Shown here in pieces: positions 1 to 10,100 of a stretch of 55,377 nucleotides of DNA. This DNA is from a bacterium. Lineage in GTDB: Bacteria; Patescibacteriota; Dojkabacteria; SC72; WJKH01. The notes beneath the pieces are model-generated. The model saw nothing but the letters and a program-made list of their open reading frames with translations. It was not told the origin of the DNA and made no database searches. Where the stretch lies: NCBI GenBank assembly GCA_029547225.1, contig JAKPPS010000039.1, positions 1 to 55,377 on the forward strand. Reading direction: 5' to 3'. Both the position numbers and the translations under genes were made by a program. Each line of letters starts with the position of its first letter. Position 1 is the first letter of the stretch.

Positions 1-1
1 T

Positions 2-2638
2 GGTACAACAGGTAAGCTTGGTACACTCGGCTTTGCAGGTTCAACATCGGGATTGGTAACAGTACAACCTGCCGCAGCAGCAGGTACATGGACGCTGACA
101 TTGCCAACGAGTGCCGGTACAAATGGATATGTATTATCAACGAATGGCTCAGGAGTGACTACTTGGTCGGCAGTAACCTCGTTGGTAGCTGCAGACACTT
201 GGGATTATGATGATTTCGTTGATACAATGTCTCTTGATGCGAACTTGATAACTAATCAAACGACCTATACTTCAACCCACAATTATACTGGTACTACAAC
301 AACTGGATTAACATACAATGCAGATAGTGTTACGACAGCAAATGCAGTTGAGATATCAGCAGATGGATTAACTACTGGTAGTGGAGTACGGCTTTCATCT
401 ACTTCAACAGCTGGTGGAGCAAGTGTTACGAGTAGTGTTTTGTATATTGATAGAAGTGGTACAAATGCTTACAATGCACATATCTCTACTGGCATAAATA
501 TTAAGGTTGCTAATACAGGAACATCGTCAATTAATCGTGGAGTTCAATCAACTGCAAATGGTGGAAGTAATAATTATGCTGGCTATTTTGTTGTAAATGG
601 TACAACGGGTTCAAAAACTGGTTTATTTTCATGGGTTTTAAATGATTCGTCTTCAGTATCATATTCAGGATATTTTGCAAATACAACTACCAATACAACA
701 ACTGATGCATTGGCAAAATATGGTATTTTTGTAAGTTCAACTGGTAATTTTCCTGGCTCGAGTGGTCGTGCAACAACCAATTATGGTTTATATGTAGATA
801 CAGTATCTGGAGCAGATGCAAATTATGCCGCTGTTTTTGCAGGTGGAAATGTAGGTATCGGTACTTCAAGTCCTAGCGCTTTACTTAGTTTGTATGGTCC
901 ATTCAATACAATCCCTAATTTGAACATTGAAAGACGTGATCCAGATATAGCAAATGGAGATGGTTTGGGTGTAATAGAATTCGCTGGCAGTGATGCGACA
1001 GTATTAGATCAAATTGGAGCAAAAATTTATGCGGTCGCAGATAATACTTGGGACGGTGGAACGAATGACGCTCCTACTCGGTTGGAATTTTTTGTCCAGA
1101 GTAATGGTACTACAGATACTCTGACAACTCCAGCCCTCACAATTGATAGTACTGGATATGTAGGTATTGGCACACAAGCTCCTGCAGTAGCTTTAGAAGT
1201 TAGTGGTAATGGTAAGTTTAGTGCAATTGGTTCTGGAACCTATGTTGGAGCAGTTAATCGAACTTCAGATGGTACATTTACCACTGCAACTTCAGATATC
1301 CGTTTTAAAAAAGATGTTGAAACAATTACAGGAGCATTAGATAAAGTAAATCAATTAAGAGGAGTTACATTTAATTGGATAGATCCAAATGAACCAAAGC
1401 GGATGACAGGTATGATCGCACAAGAAGTAATAGATGTAATGCCTGAATTAGTCTATCAAAACCCTACGGATGGATATTATGGATTGTTGTACGGAGAAAC
1501 ATCAGGACTATTGATTGAAGCGATAAAAGAATTAGATGACAAGGTAGATAATCTTGGATTTACTGTAACCGAAATAGATGGAGTAAAAAATCTCAATTTC
1601 GATGGCACTCTAGTTGCAACAAATATCAAAGCACAAAATATCGAAGGCATGGAGATAATATCTGAAAATATATCGACACTTGAAGACACTCAGGTCTCAA
1701 CAGAACAGCAAATAACAGAGATCAATGATCAATCACTAGATTTGCAAACACGACTAAGTAGTGCGGAGATAAGCATTGCAAACAATGTTGCACGACTCGA
1801 CCAACATTCTTTAATACTTGATAGGATAACTGCGATAAATACTCAGATGTATCAATACAATATGGATATACAAGTATTGGGAGATATGTTTATTGATGGA
1901 AGTATAAATGTAAGTAGTGAAGCAATCTTTAGTGGTCAAATACTGTTTAATCAAGATACAGTCGGACAAGCAAGGATATTGACAGGTCACACAGAAGTTT
2001 ATGTTCCGTTTACTCAAGAATATAGGTATCAACCAGTTGTTACCTTAAGTATGCTCGGAAATAACAGTGTAAACAAGTTCTATGTCGACGAAGTAACGAC
2101 TGCAGGTTTCAAAATTAAAATTGATGGTGTTCAAGCAGACAATGTTACACTAAACTGGCATGCCTTTGCATCTCCAAATGCTAGATTGGTTGATAGTACA
2201 GGAGTTGTAGCTGGAATACAAACTTATCGCCCACTTAAGGGATTAGATCAGATATTTGTTGACCCTTTGATAGATGATACTTGTGTCGGTTATGTTGAAA
2301 CACAAAGTTTTAGTGAGACACATGATGGTGTAGATCTAGCAAAATATGAAGGTTGTATCATAAGCTCAGTTGGTGTCGGTCGTGTTATCTTTGCTGGTTA
2401 TGAGGATATTTCAGGTAATATTGTTAGGATAGATCATGGAAATGGTATAGTTACTGCTTATGCACATGGTACTGGTGAGTTCTTTGTAGAAGTTGGAGAT
2501 TATGTAGATGCAGGTGATCCAATCATGATGATGGGTACAACTGGTACTTCTACAGGTATTCATACGCACTTTATGTTAATACAAGATGGCACAGCTATTA
2601 ACCCTAAGGGCATAATACCGTATAATGCAATCTATTAG
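2..2638 (+). CDS. Partial (5' end outside window) phage-tail-fibre-like surface protein with Peptidase_S74 intramolecular chaperone-like region and C-terminal M23 (LytM-like) peptidase domain
   Basis: Frame is open from position 2. Gly/Thr/Ser-rich beta repeats (GNVGIGTSSPSALLSL), S74-like 'SDIRFKKDVETITGALDKVNQLRGVTFNWID..RMTGMIAQEV..MPELV', then M23 motifs 'HDGVDLA' and 'GIHTHFML'. Confidence 0.85.
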   Translation, partial: GTTGKLGTLGFAGSTSGLVTVQPAAAAGTWTLTLPTSAGTNGYVLSTNGSGVTTWSAVTSLVAADTWDYDDFVDTMSLDANLITNQTTYTSTHNYTGTTTTGLTYNADSVTTANAVEISADGLTTGSGVRLSSTSTAGGASVTSSVLYIDRSGTNAYNAHISTGINIKVANTGTSSINRGVQSTANGGSNNYAGYFVVNGTTGSKTGLFSWVLNDSSSVSYSGYFANTTTNTTTDALAKYGIFVSSTGNFPGSSGRATTNYGLYVDTVSGADANYAAVFAGGNVGIGTSSPSALLSLYGPFNTIPNLNIERRDPDIANGDGLGVIEFAGSDATVLDQIGAKIYAVADNTWDGGTNDAPTRLEFFVQSNGTTDTLTTPALTIDSTGYVGIGTQAPAVALEVSGNGKFSAIGSGTYVGAVNRTSDGTFTTATSDIRFKKDVETITGALDKVNQLRGVTFNWIDPNEPKRMTGMIAQEVIDVMPELVYQNPTDGYYGLLYGETSGLLIEAIKELDDKVDNLGFTVTEIDGVKNLNFDGTLVATNIKAQNIEGMEIISENISTLEDTQVSTEQQITEINDQSLDLQTRLSSAEISIANNVARLDQHSLILDRITAINTQMYQYNMDIQVLGDMFIDGSINVSSEAIFSGQILFNQDTVGQARILTGHTEVYVPFTQEYRYQPVVTLSMLGNNSVNKFYVDEVTTAGFKIKIDGVQADNVTLNWHAFASPNARLVDSTGVVAGIQTYRPLKGLDQIFVDPLIDDTCVGYVETQSFSETHDGVDLAKYEGCIISSVGVGRVIFAGYEDISGNIVRIDHGNGIVTAYAHGTGEFFVEVGDYVDAGDPIMMMGTTGTSTGIHTHFMLIQDGTAINPKGIIPYNAIY

Positions 2639-2660
2639 TTAAATTTTTAAGTTGTTCGTG

Positions 2661-3575
2661 ATGCACGATTTGATTATTGTTGGTGCTGGACCTGCAGGTT
2701 ATACCGGCGCGATTTATTCAGCAAGATATGGTTTAGATACTTTAATTATTGGAGAAATGGTCGGAGGTCTGGCGAGTGAAGCACATAAAATCTGTAATTT
2801 CCCAGGCTCTTTTGAAACTTCAGGTGTCGAACTAATGTTTAAGTTTAAAGACCATGTAAATAAAGTAGGAGCTAAAGAGATCAATGATAGGGTAGAGGAA
2901 ATCACCAAAATGCAAGATGCAGAAGGTAAAGATATTTTTACAGTAAAAACTAATCGCAGTGGTGAATTTACTGCCAGAGCAATATTATTAGCTAACGGGC
3001 TTAAGCGTAGAAAACTTAACCTTCCAAACGAAAATCAATTATACGGTCGCGGATTAAATTACTGCGCCACTTGTGATGGTCCATTGTATCGTGGTAAATC
3101 TGTTACAGTAATTGGTGGTGGTGATGCTGCTACAACTGCAGCTTTATTTCTCTCGGAAATTGCTACAGAGGTACATATGATCGTCTGGGAGTCCGAACTT
3201 CATGGAGAAATGGCTTGGATCAATGCAATACTTAACAACAAAAAAGTAATTCCACATTATAACAGTGGAGTCAAAGAGTTGCTTGGTACAGATAGATTCC
3301 AAGGACTTATTACTACACGAGATGAAAAAGTTGTAACTGATGGTGTTTTTGTTGAGATAGGATTTATTCCGGATGTATCGTTAGCTACTAGCTTAGGGGT
3401 TGAGATAGATGAGAGAGGATATATTATCGTTAATAAGGATTTTTCAACAAATGTTAAAGGAGTTTTCGCCGCAGGCGATGCTACTAATGGTATGAACGAT
3501 TTTAAACAGGTTCTCACTGCTTGTGCTGGTTCAGCTATCGCTGCTCAATCAATTTTCTTGATGATAAAGCAGTAG
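2661..3575 (+). CDS. trxB: Thioredoxin reductase (FAD/NAD(P)H-dependent)
   Basis: N-terminal GAGPAG dinucleotide fold, redox 'CATCDGPLYRGK', second 'VIGGGDAATTAALFLS', C-terminal 'GVFAAGDATNG'. ATG at 2661 preferred over TTG at 2652. Confidence 0.9.
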   Translation: MHDLIIVGAGPAGYTGAIYSARYGLDTLIIGEMVGGLASEAHKICNFPGSFETSGVELMFKFKDHVNKVGAKEINDRVEEITKMQDAEGKDIFTVKTNRSGEFTARAILLANGLKRRKLNLPNENQLYGRGLNYCATCDGPLYRGKSVTVIGGGDAATTAALFLSEIATEVHMIVWESELHGEMAWINAILNNKKVIPHYNSGVKELLGTDRFQGLITTRDEKVVTDGVFVEIGFIPDVSLATSLGVEIDERGYIIVNKDFSTNVKGVFAAGDATNGMNDFKQVLTACAGSAIAAQSIFLMIKQ

Positions 3576-3703
3576 TATACCCAGACTTAACGAAAAATCT
3601 ATTGTGATAGTATTTAGTAACCAATCACTTGGATAACTAACAGTATCCAAAAGAGCTTGGATTTGCTGATTTTTTATTTCCACGAAAGCGTGTGAAATTT
3701 ATT

Positions 3704-3886
3704 CTACTTTTTCTCTGATTTTGGTGCGAAAAAGAGAATGTATATCAATGGTAAAAGACCTAATGTATTGAGTATCATAAGTGCGATAAACCAGATTTTA
3801 CTGCCAGCTCTTGCGGATTTCCACAGTGCGATGGCTCTTAGGGTAATATCAAGTATTGTTAAAACTATCATCAATATAAAGGCCAA
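3704..3886 (-). CDS. Small two-TM protein, DUF5652-like
   Basis: 60 aa, 'LDITLRAIALWKSARAGSKIWFIALMILNTLGLLPLIYILFF' resembles the DUF5652 pattern. Confidence 0.65.
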   Translation of the reverse strand: MAFILMIVLTILDITLRAIALWKSARAGSKIWFIALMILNTLGLLPLIYILFFAPKSEKK

Positions 3887-4110
3887 TTATCTGCAAAGCT
3901 TGTTGGGAAAGAAGGGGCTATAGTTGCAATCTTTTCTACAAACAATGTATTATCCATTTTTTTATGATTTAATTTAATTTCTCTGATTTACTCAATTTAT
4001 TATAATGTTGAAGTTGTAAGAATACAAGATATGCTAAGTATGATAGCCACCAATTAGCTGTTTAAATGGCTAGTATCTGTCTTGATTCTGATTAGATACT
4101 TGAGTAGATC

Positions 4111-5379
4111 TTAATCATTATCGTTCAAATATCTGTTTGCGAGCATGCCACAGGCACCGTTAATATCATTTCCTCTGGATACGCGTATAAAAACATTAAT
4201 CCCGTTTCTTTTCAATAAATCGGCGAACTCATTTATTTCTATCAATCGGTTGCTTAATATCCTTGGGCGATTATTTTTACTTTTGAAATCTTTGCTATCA
4301 CTAATATTTTCAAGATTTTTTTCTGAAATAGCTGAACTTTTATTCTTGTAATTTGTATATCGTATATCATCAATTCTAATACTTTTTGTAATATCCGGAT
4401 CATTTTTACCTCTGTTGTAATTAATTATATTAACAAAGGCTAACTGTCTAAATGGCTTAATCAAGTCAATAAGCTCGTAAGCGTCATTTACACTGTTATT
4501 GATACCATCTAAAAAAATATACTCAAAGCTGATTCGCTTATTCTGGGTAAAGGCGTAATCATGAAAAATATTGATTAATTGATCAAGCCTATTATATCGA
4601 GCAGAGGGGATAATTCTTTCCCTTATGAGCTGATTTGCACTATGTAAACTAAACGCAATTCTAAATTGCCTTTTTTCTTTTAATAACTCTGGTAATAGAT
4701 CGACAATGCCAACAGTTGATAAAGTGATATTTCTAGCTCCAAGTCCGATGAAAGAATTCGATGTGATAATATCAATAGCTTTAAGGACATTATCCAAATT
4801 GAGTAATGGCTCACCCATACCCATAATAACGATATTGGTAACATCGTTGTTAGTAGGTAACTTATATTCACTATTTTTAATAAGATCTGTTTGATCTGGA
4901 GTAGGGTTCTTTAGTATTCTTTTGAAGTACATAATCTGGTCTATTATTTCTTGTACAGAAAGATTCCGAGTAAAACCAAGTCTACCAGTTGCGCAGAATG
5001 CACAGCCCATCGGACAGCCAATTTGAGTGGAAACACACACCGTGTTGCGATCCTTTTCGCTAATTAGCACTGACTCAAATTGATTGCCATCTAGGGTTTT
5101 AAATATTATCTTTATGGTGTTTTTATCACAACTGAACTTTTTTGGCTCGAGTACGCTAAGTAAGATATTCTTTTTGATCTCTTCTCTGAGAGAGTTTGGA
5201 AGTCCAGTTATTTCGTTGAAATCGTTGACACATTGATTGAAAATTGATTGGTTGAATTGTTCAATTCTGTACTTAGGAAGCGACTTTTGCTGTGCAAAGA
5301 TTTCGAAATCAAGTGTACCTAACATTACTTGTGTTTTCGGGCTATTAATATTTGTGTTTACTGTCAAGTCTTTTTGCAT
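4111..5379 (-). CDS. rlmN: 23S rRNA (adenine2503-C2)-methyltransferase, radical SAM
   Basis: CxxxCxxC in 'GCPMGCAFCATGRLGFTRNLSVQEI', 'NIVIMGMGEPLLN', 'LSTVGI', C-terminal 'GACGMLA'. Confidence 0.93.
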   Translation of the reverse strand: MQKDLTVNTNINSPKTQVMLGTLDFEIFAQQKSLPKYRIEQFNQSIFNQCVNDFNEITGLPNSLREEIKKNILLSVLEPKKFSCDKNTIKIIFKTLDGNQFESVLISEKDRNTVCVSTQIGCPMGCAFCATGRLGFTRNLSVQEIIDQIMYFKRILKNPTPDQTDLIKNSEYKLPTNNDVTNIVIMGMGEPLLNLDNVLKAIDIITSNSFIGLGARNITLSTVGIVDLLPELLKEKRQFRIAFSLHSANQLIRERIIPSARYNRLDQLINIFHDYAFTQNKRISFEYIFLDGINNSVNDAYELIDLIKPFRQLAFVNIINYNRGKNDPDITKSIRIDDIRYTNYKNKSSAISEKNLENISDSKDFKSKNNRPRILSNRLIEINEFADLLKRNGINVFIRVSRGNDINGACGMLANRYLNDND

Positions 5380-5477
5380 ATTTTGCTTAATACTAAATTT
5401 GTTAATATTGTGTAAAAATGGTAGAATTAAGTATATATGATTATTGTATCATTTATCTTCTAAATATTCTTCTTTTT

Positions 5478-5550
5478 GCACCTGTAGCTTAATTGGCAGA
5501 GCAACTCACTCCTAACGAGTAGATTGTCGGTTCGATTCCGGCCAGGTGCG
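5478..5550 (+). tRNA. tRNA-Arg (CCT)
   Basis: Cloverleaf read by eye: acceptor GCACCTG/CAGGTGC, anticodon loop CTCCTAA, T-arm GTCGG-TTCGATT-CCGGC. Confidence 0.9.
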
Positions 5551-5692
5551 TTTTTTGTTTTTCTCCGGTCTCTTAATGAAAATATTATTACGCTTTAGAT
5601 TTTCTCATGCATAGGAAATGTTGGAAAAATGAAAAATCCTTAATTATCGTCTCGCAATATGATATCAATTTTTTTATTTACTGATATTCTTC

Positions 5693-7711
5693 CTAGTTTA
5701 TTTCGTACACCATTATTGAAATATTCTGATCTGTTACCTCGATATGATAACTCTTGTCAGAGCTGAAGTTTGTGATGAAATATTTATTAATAATATTATT
5801 GGTATTTGTTTCTTCTGCATTTGTCGATGTCTCTGAATCTGTATTCTCAAGTCGTGACTCTTCATTTTCTGCAGGATCCTCAGTGTTATTCTCATCTATA
5901 CTTTTATGAATGAGTTGGTTTTTGCTTAGGAGCATATTTTGATTATCTCCTTCGTAATCAATAAAGTTGATGTTGTAATCCTGTTCATATAACACATATT
6001 TGCTGTTTGGTAACCATTTTATATCTGATATTGGTGAATCTTCAGTCGAATTAAGAAGAATTTTCTTACCCAATCTTGTGTAATTATCTGTTTCTTCTTT
6101 ATAAAAAGTGAATGTGTACAGTGCAAACTCGTTTTCAATATCTGCAATCTCATTTGCATCATTTTGATTCATTGAATCTTCGGAACTAATGTCTAGAGGT
6201 ATAACCGATTTATAAAGTATCATCGTATCATCAGGAGAATATGAAATGAATGTACTCGGATCTGTAGTAATAATGCTATATTTTTTATTAATTCCGTCAT
6301 ACCAGTATAATGCATGAGTTGTTTGTATTATTGTCCCACGACCTGTATCATTTGGCTTAAAACCAATTATATCACCACAAAATAGAGTGGAGTAAGGCGA
6401 ATTACTGAAAGATGCCAGTTTATTGTTATCGTTGTTAGATTGTAACAATGTGCTGATCTGTCTTAGATATTCTGGATTGTTGTTAAAATAAATTTCATCG
6501 ATAAATACTTTCTCTTCAGTCCCATTAAGCTTTTTCTGAGAAATTTTGTAATATTCTTTCTCGACCATGACGGGAGATAATGTTGTCTTCTCGGTTTCAT
6601 CAAGTTCTTCTTGTGATGAAGCGGTAGTATTATTCTGTATAGTATTGATGTTTTCAATAGTATTTGCATCTTGTCTGTACTGGTCAATAATGGTTCTTTT
6701 TTCCTTGGTTAGATAATAAAAGTTACCATATGTGTCTGTAGTCCAAATTGAAGGATTCTTAAGTAATACTGTGGTTGCACCTGTATTGAAATTGAAACTT
6801 AATACTTCACTTTTATTCGATAATATAATGTTCTTATTGTCGTCGGCCCAAGTAATTGAATAATTCTCATAGTATGAATCCAGTTGGACTTCAATAAGTT
6901 GAGCTGTGTTATCATTTGTAGTTGCGATGAAGCTTCGCTTATCTGTGATGTAAGTTTTCATTTCATCCGGATTGGTAATATTGGAAATGTCTTGACTGTA
7001 ATTTGTTAAAGTAAAAAGTATGTATTCACCATTTTCTGTTGGAAGTGCTTCTATGCTGTAAAATTGTGTTGTTGGGATATTTAAGATGGTTTTCGGGTTC
7101 TCGGATATGTCCCAGAATGCCCTGTTGAAGCGATATTCTTGAAGTGAAACAATTTCTGTCGAGTTTGTATCATAAGTCATGTCGATAGATGGATTGAGTA
7201 TAGATTGCGGACGAACCTTGCTTATAGTTGAGACATCTTTCTCTTTATCAAAAGTCTTAGATGAAATAAAAAAAAGATGATCTTCGTTTTGTGATAACAG
7301 TGTGTCGATTAATTGTCCTTCGATAGTTGTAAGGAGTTGTCCCTCAATATCATTTTTTATCATGTAACTATGAACAAAAGTCGATTTTGAGGGCATTATT
7401 TCGACCTGTTTTACCCATGGGTGATATCCGTCTTTTAATAGACTTACTGAATATTTGCCTTCCTCAAGAGATCCAACAGTTTTTGTGGTTTTGCCAATTA
7501 TTTTATCCATCAAAGATATGTCAGCTTGAGTTGGATCGCTATCTACACTTAAAACTCCAGTTTGTCTCACAGAAGAATCTTTAAAGCTTAATCTGTATCC
7601 TTTGGAATATAAAACTACAGCGATGGTACCAGTTATTATCAAGATAGGGATGATGATTATGCTAACAATGTCAAAAATCTTATGTAACAACTCTTTATTC
7701 TTCTTGTGCAT
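5693..7711 (-). CDS. Membrane-anchored PEGA-domain protein with beta-propeller-like repeats
   Basis: N-terminal TM, PEGA-like 'LSVDSDPTQADISLMDKIIGKTTKTVGSLEEGKYSVSLLKDGYHPWVKQVEI', repeated 'ITWADDNKNIILS', 'SYSPDDTMILY', 'IKWLPNSKYVLYE'. Confidence 0.75.
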   Translation of the reverse strand: MHKKNKELLHKIFDIVSIIIIPILIITGTIAVVLYSKGYRLSFKDSSVRQTGVLSVDSDPTQADISLMDKIIGKTTKTVGSLEEGKYSVSLLKDGYHPWVKQVEIMPSKSTFVHSYMIKNDIEGQLLTTIEGQLIDTLLSQNEDHLFFISSKTFDKEKDVSTISKVRPQSILNPSIDMTYDTNSTEIVSLQEYRFNRAFWDISENPKTILNIPTTQFYSIEALPTENGEYILFTLTNYSQDISNITNPDEMKTYITDKRSFIATTNDNTAQLIEVQLDSYYENYSITWADDNKNIILSNKSEVLSFNFNTGATTVLLKNPSIWTTDTYGNFYYLTKEKRTIIDQYRQDANTIENINTIQNNTTASSQEELDETEKTTLSPVMVEKEYYKISQKKLNGTEEKVFIDEIYFNNNPEYLRQISTLLQSNNDNNKLASFSNSPYSTLFCGDIIGFKPNDTGRGTIIQTTHALYWYDGINKKYSIITTDPSTFISYSPDDTMILYKSVIPLDISSEDSMNQNDANEIADIENEFALYTFTFYKEETDNYTRLGKKILLNSTEDSPISDIKWLPNSKYVLYEQDYNINFIDYEGDNQNMLLSKNQLIHKSIDENNTEDPAENEESRLENTDSETSTNAEETNTNNIINKYFITNFSSDKSYHIEVTDQNISIMVYEIN

Positions 7712-7945
7712 GTTAATTCGAAAATCAAATTATTCTAGCTATTATATCTTATTGCACAATATATTTCTATTTTTTATTGTTGGTAAGATTATTATCTTGT
7801 AAGGCTCTGAAAAATTTAAAATACAAATCTTTTTTAAATAGTATTTTAGTTATTAAATATTTGATAAAATAAAGACATCGCATTATTTTGATGGTATAAT
7901 CAAACGAATTATAGATAGATTAGATAATTTCTTTATTTACCTTTT

Positions 7946-8959
7946 ATGGCAGATAAAATTGCAGATAATAAAAAATTAAAAAGATTGATGACAGGGGATA
8001 GGCCGACACATAACACTTACTCTATAGCTCACTACATCGGATCTCTTAAGTCAAGGATAATAAATCAAGATAAGTATGATACATTCGTTTTTATTGCAGA
8101 CTATCATGCATTGACAACGCATGCAGATAAAACTTCTTTGATATCCAGTAATACAGTTGGCATGATCAGGACAATGTTAAGTCTTGGTTTGGATCCCAAA
8201 AAAGTAGTCTTGTATCGCCAATCAAGGATTGTTGAAACATTCCGATTACATACGATTTTATCTATGCTTACAGCAATGCCGGAGCTTGAAAGACAGCCTA
8301 TGCTCAAGGAAAAAATAGCTTCCGGTTATAAGCTAACATACGGTTTGATGGGTTATCCAGTATTGATGGCATCAGATATCTTGATTATGGATGCAGACTT
8401 GGTACCTGTGGGTAAAGATAATGAAGCTCATATTGAGATAACAAAAGATTTAGCACGTCGTTTTAATAGTATGTACGGTCATGGAGAAGATGTCTTAGTT
8501 GTGCCCGAAGGAGAGATTGGAGAAATTGTTATTGGTCTCGATGGACAGGGAAAAGCTGGAAAATCTACAGGTGGTATATTTTTCGATGATAGTACAGAAG
8601 AAGTTAAGAAAAAAGTAATGAGTATGTATACCGATCCAACAAGATTAAAAGCAACTGATCCGGGCCACGTAGATGGAAATCCTGTTTTTATTTATCATGA
8701 TTTATTTAATACGAATACTGATGAAGTGAAGGATTTAAAGGATCGTTATGTTAAGGGTACTGTTGGAGATGTAGAAGTAAAGCAGAAATTATTAAGTGCA
8801 ATTGAGCAATTCATGGAACCAATCAGACAAAAAAGATCAGAAATAGACAAGAATATGACAGATGACGATATATTTGATTTATTAAGACAAGGTGAAGAAA
8901 TTGCAAACAACTCGGCAGAAAAAACTATAAATCGAGTTATGAAGGCGATGGATTTCTAG
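7946..8959 (+). CDS. trpS: Tryptophanyl-tRNA synthetase with divergent signature motifs
   Basis: 'MTGDRPTHNTYSIAHYIGSLKSR', 'YPVLMASDILIMDADLVPVGKDNEAHIEITKDLARRFN', 'GLDGQGKAGKS'. Confidence 0.87.
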   Translation: MADKIADNKKLKRLMTGDRPTHNTYSIAHYIGSLKSRIINQDKYDTFVFIADYHALTTHADKTSLISSNTVGMIRTMLSLGLDPKKVVLYRQSRIVETFRLHTILSMLTAMPELERQPMLKEKIASGYKLTYGLMGYPVLMASDILIMDADLVPVGKDNEAHIEITKDLARRFNSMYGHGEDVLVVPEGEIGEIVIGLDGQGKAGKSTGGIFFDDSTEEVKKKVMSMYTDPTRLKATDPGHVDGNPVFIYHDLFNTNTDEVKDLKDRYVKGTVGDVEVKQKLLSAIEQFMEPIRQKRSEIDKNMTDDDIFDLLRQGEEIANNSAEKTINRVMKAMDF

Positions 8960-9041
8960 TTTTATTTTTATTGATTAGTTTGATTCTGGAAGCGAATTGT
9001 CAGAATTCAAATAATAATTTTTAAGTTTAGGTGGTGTAATT

Positions 9042-10058
9042 ATGTTAGGATTTTCGAAGAGAGTCGGTATCGATCTCGGGACAGCAAACTCAATAGTGTT
9101 TTTAGAGGGGCAGGGCGTAGTCTTAATGGAGCCTACAGTAGTTGCCTTAGATGTCTCAAACTACACTGTTATTGCAGTAGGACAGGAAGCAAAAGAGATG
9201 ATCGGTAAGACTCCGGATAATATTGTTGCAAAAAGACCTCTAAGAAACGGTGTAATAGCAGATAGTCGTGTGACAGAAGCCTTATTAAAATATTTCTTAC
9301 GCAAAGCTTTGGGGCGTTCAGCGTTTTTTAAACCTGAGGTTGTGATAAGTGTACCTGCAGGTATTACTTCAGTAGAAAAAAGAGCTGTACTAAAAGCTGG
9401 TATGGGTGCTGGTATTGGTAAAATGCATCTTATCCCAGAACCTCTTGCCGCTGCTATCGGTGCAGGTTTACCGATCCATACTTCATCTGGAAACATGATA
9501 GTAAACATGGGTGGTGGTACTGCAGAAATTGCCGTGATCTCCTTAAATGGGATTGTAGAATTCAGTTCATTGCGAGTTTCTGGCGATGCACTAAATGAAT
9601 CAATTATCGCTTATATGCGAAAAACTCATGGATTACTAATTGGAGAGCAAACCGCTGAACAAATAAAGATAAATATCGGTTCAGCAATTAAAGTTGCCCG
9701 CCCAAAAAGTATGGAGATAAAGGGACGAGATTCGACAGGTGGTATGCCAAGATCAATTACAATAGATTCTAACGAGGTAGCTGAAGCGTTAAAAGTTCCT
9801 TTAACTCAGATAATTCATGCAATCAAGTCGGTTTTAGAAAAAACACCACCAGAACTTTCTGCAGACATTATTGATAGAGGAATGGTCATGAGTGGTGGTA
9901 CTTCGATGTTAAGTGGCCTTGATACGCTATTGACTAAAGCTACTGGCGTTGCAGCCCATGTTGCTGAAGAACCAATATATTGTGTCGCTAAGGGCACTGG
10001 AGCCTCTCTAGAATTGCTTGCTGAAGGCAAACTTACATTAAGTAGTATGCTCGAATAG
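9042..10058 (+). CDS. MreB-like actin-family protein (divergent paralogue)
   Basis: 'GIDLGTANSIVF', 'ALDVSNYTVIAVGQEAKEMIGKTPDNIVAKRPLRNGVI', 'EPLAAAIGAGLPI', 'MSGGTSMLSGLD'; phosphate-2 motif altered to NMGGGTAE. Confidence 0.87.
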   Translation: MLGFSKRVGIDLGTANSIVFLEGQGVVLMEPTVVALDVSNYTVIAVGQEAKEMIGKTPDNIVAKRPLRNGVIADSRVTEALLKYFLRKALGRSAFFKPEVVISVPAGITSVEKRAVLKAGMGAGIGKMHLIPEPLAAAIGAGLPIHTSSGNMIVNMGGGTAEIAVISLNGIVEFSSLRVSGDALNESIIAYMRKTHGLLIGEQTAEQIKINIGSAIKVARPKSMEIKGRDSTGGMPRSITIDSNEVAEALKVPLTQIIHAIKSVLEKTPPELSADIIDRGMVMSGGTSMLSGLDTLLTKATGVAAHVAEEPIYCVAKGTGASLELLAEGKLTLSSMLE

Positions 10059-10100
10059 AAGTGTTCTTTAAATATTCTATCCTTTGTTCAAACAGATTCT

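Noticed and set aside
3629-3650. Hairpin TTGGATA-N8-TATCCAA after trxB as a terminator
   Set aside because: No immediate T-run; stem is AT-rich and short.
9161-9508. 115-aa minus-strand ORF inside the mreB-like gene
   Set aside because: Fully antisense to a conserved CDS; composition typical of shadow ORFs. Same for 33292-33633, 34507-34941, 46233-46598, 51192-51530 and similar.
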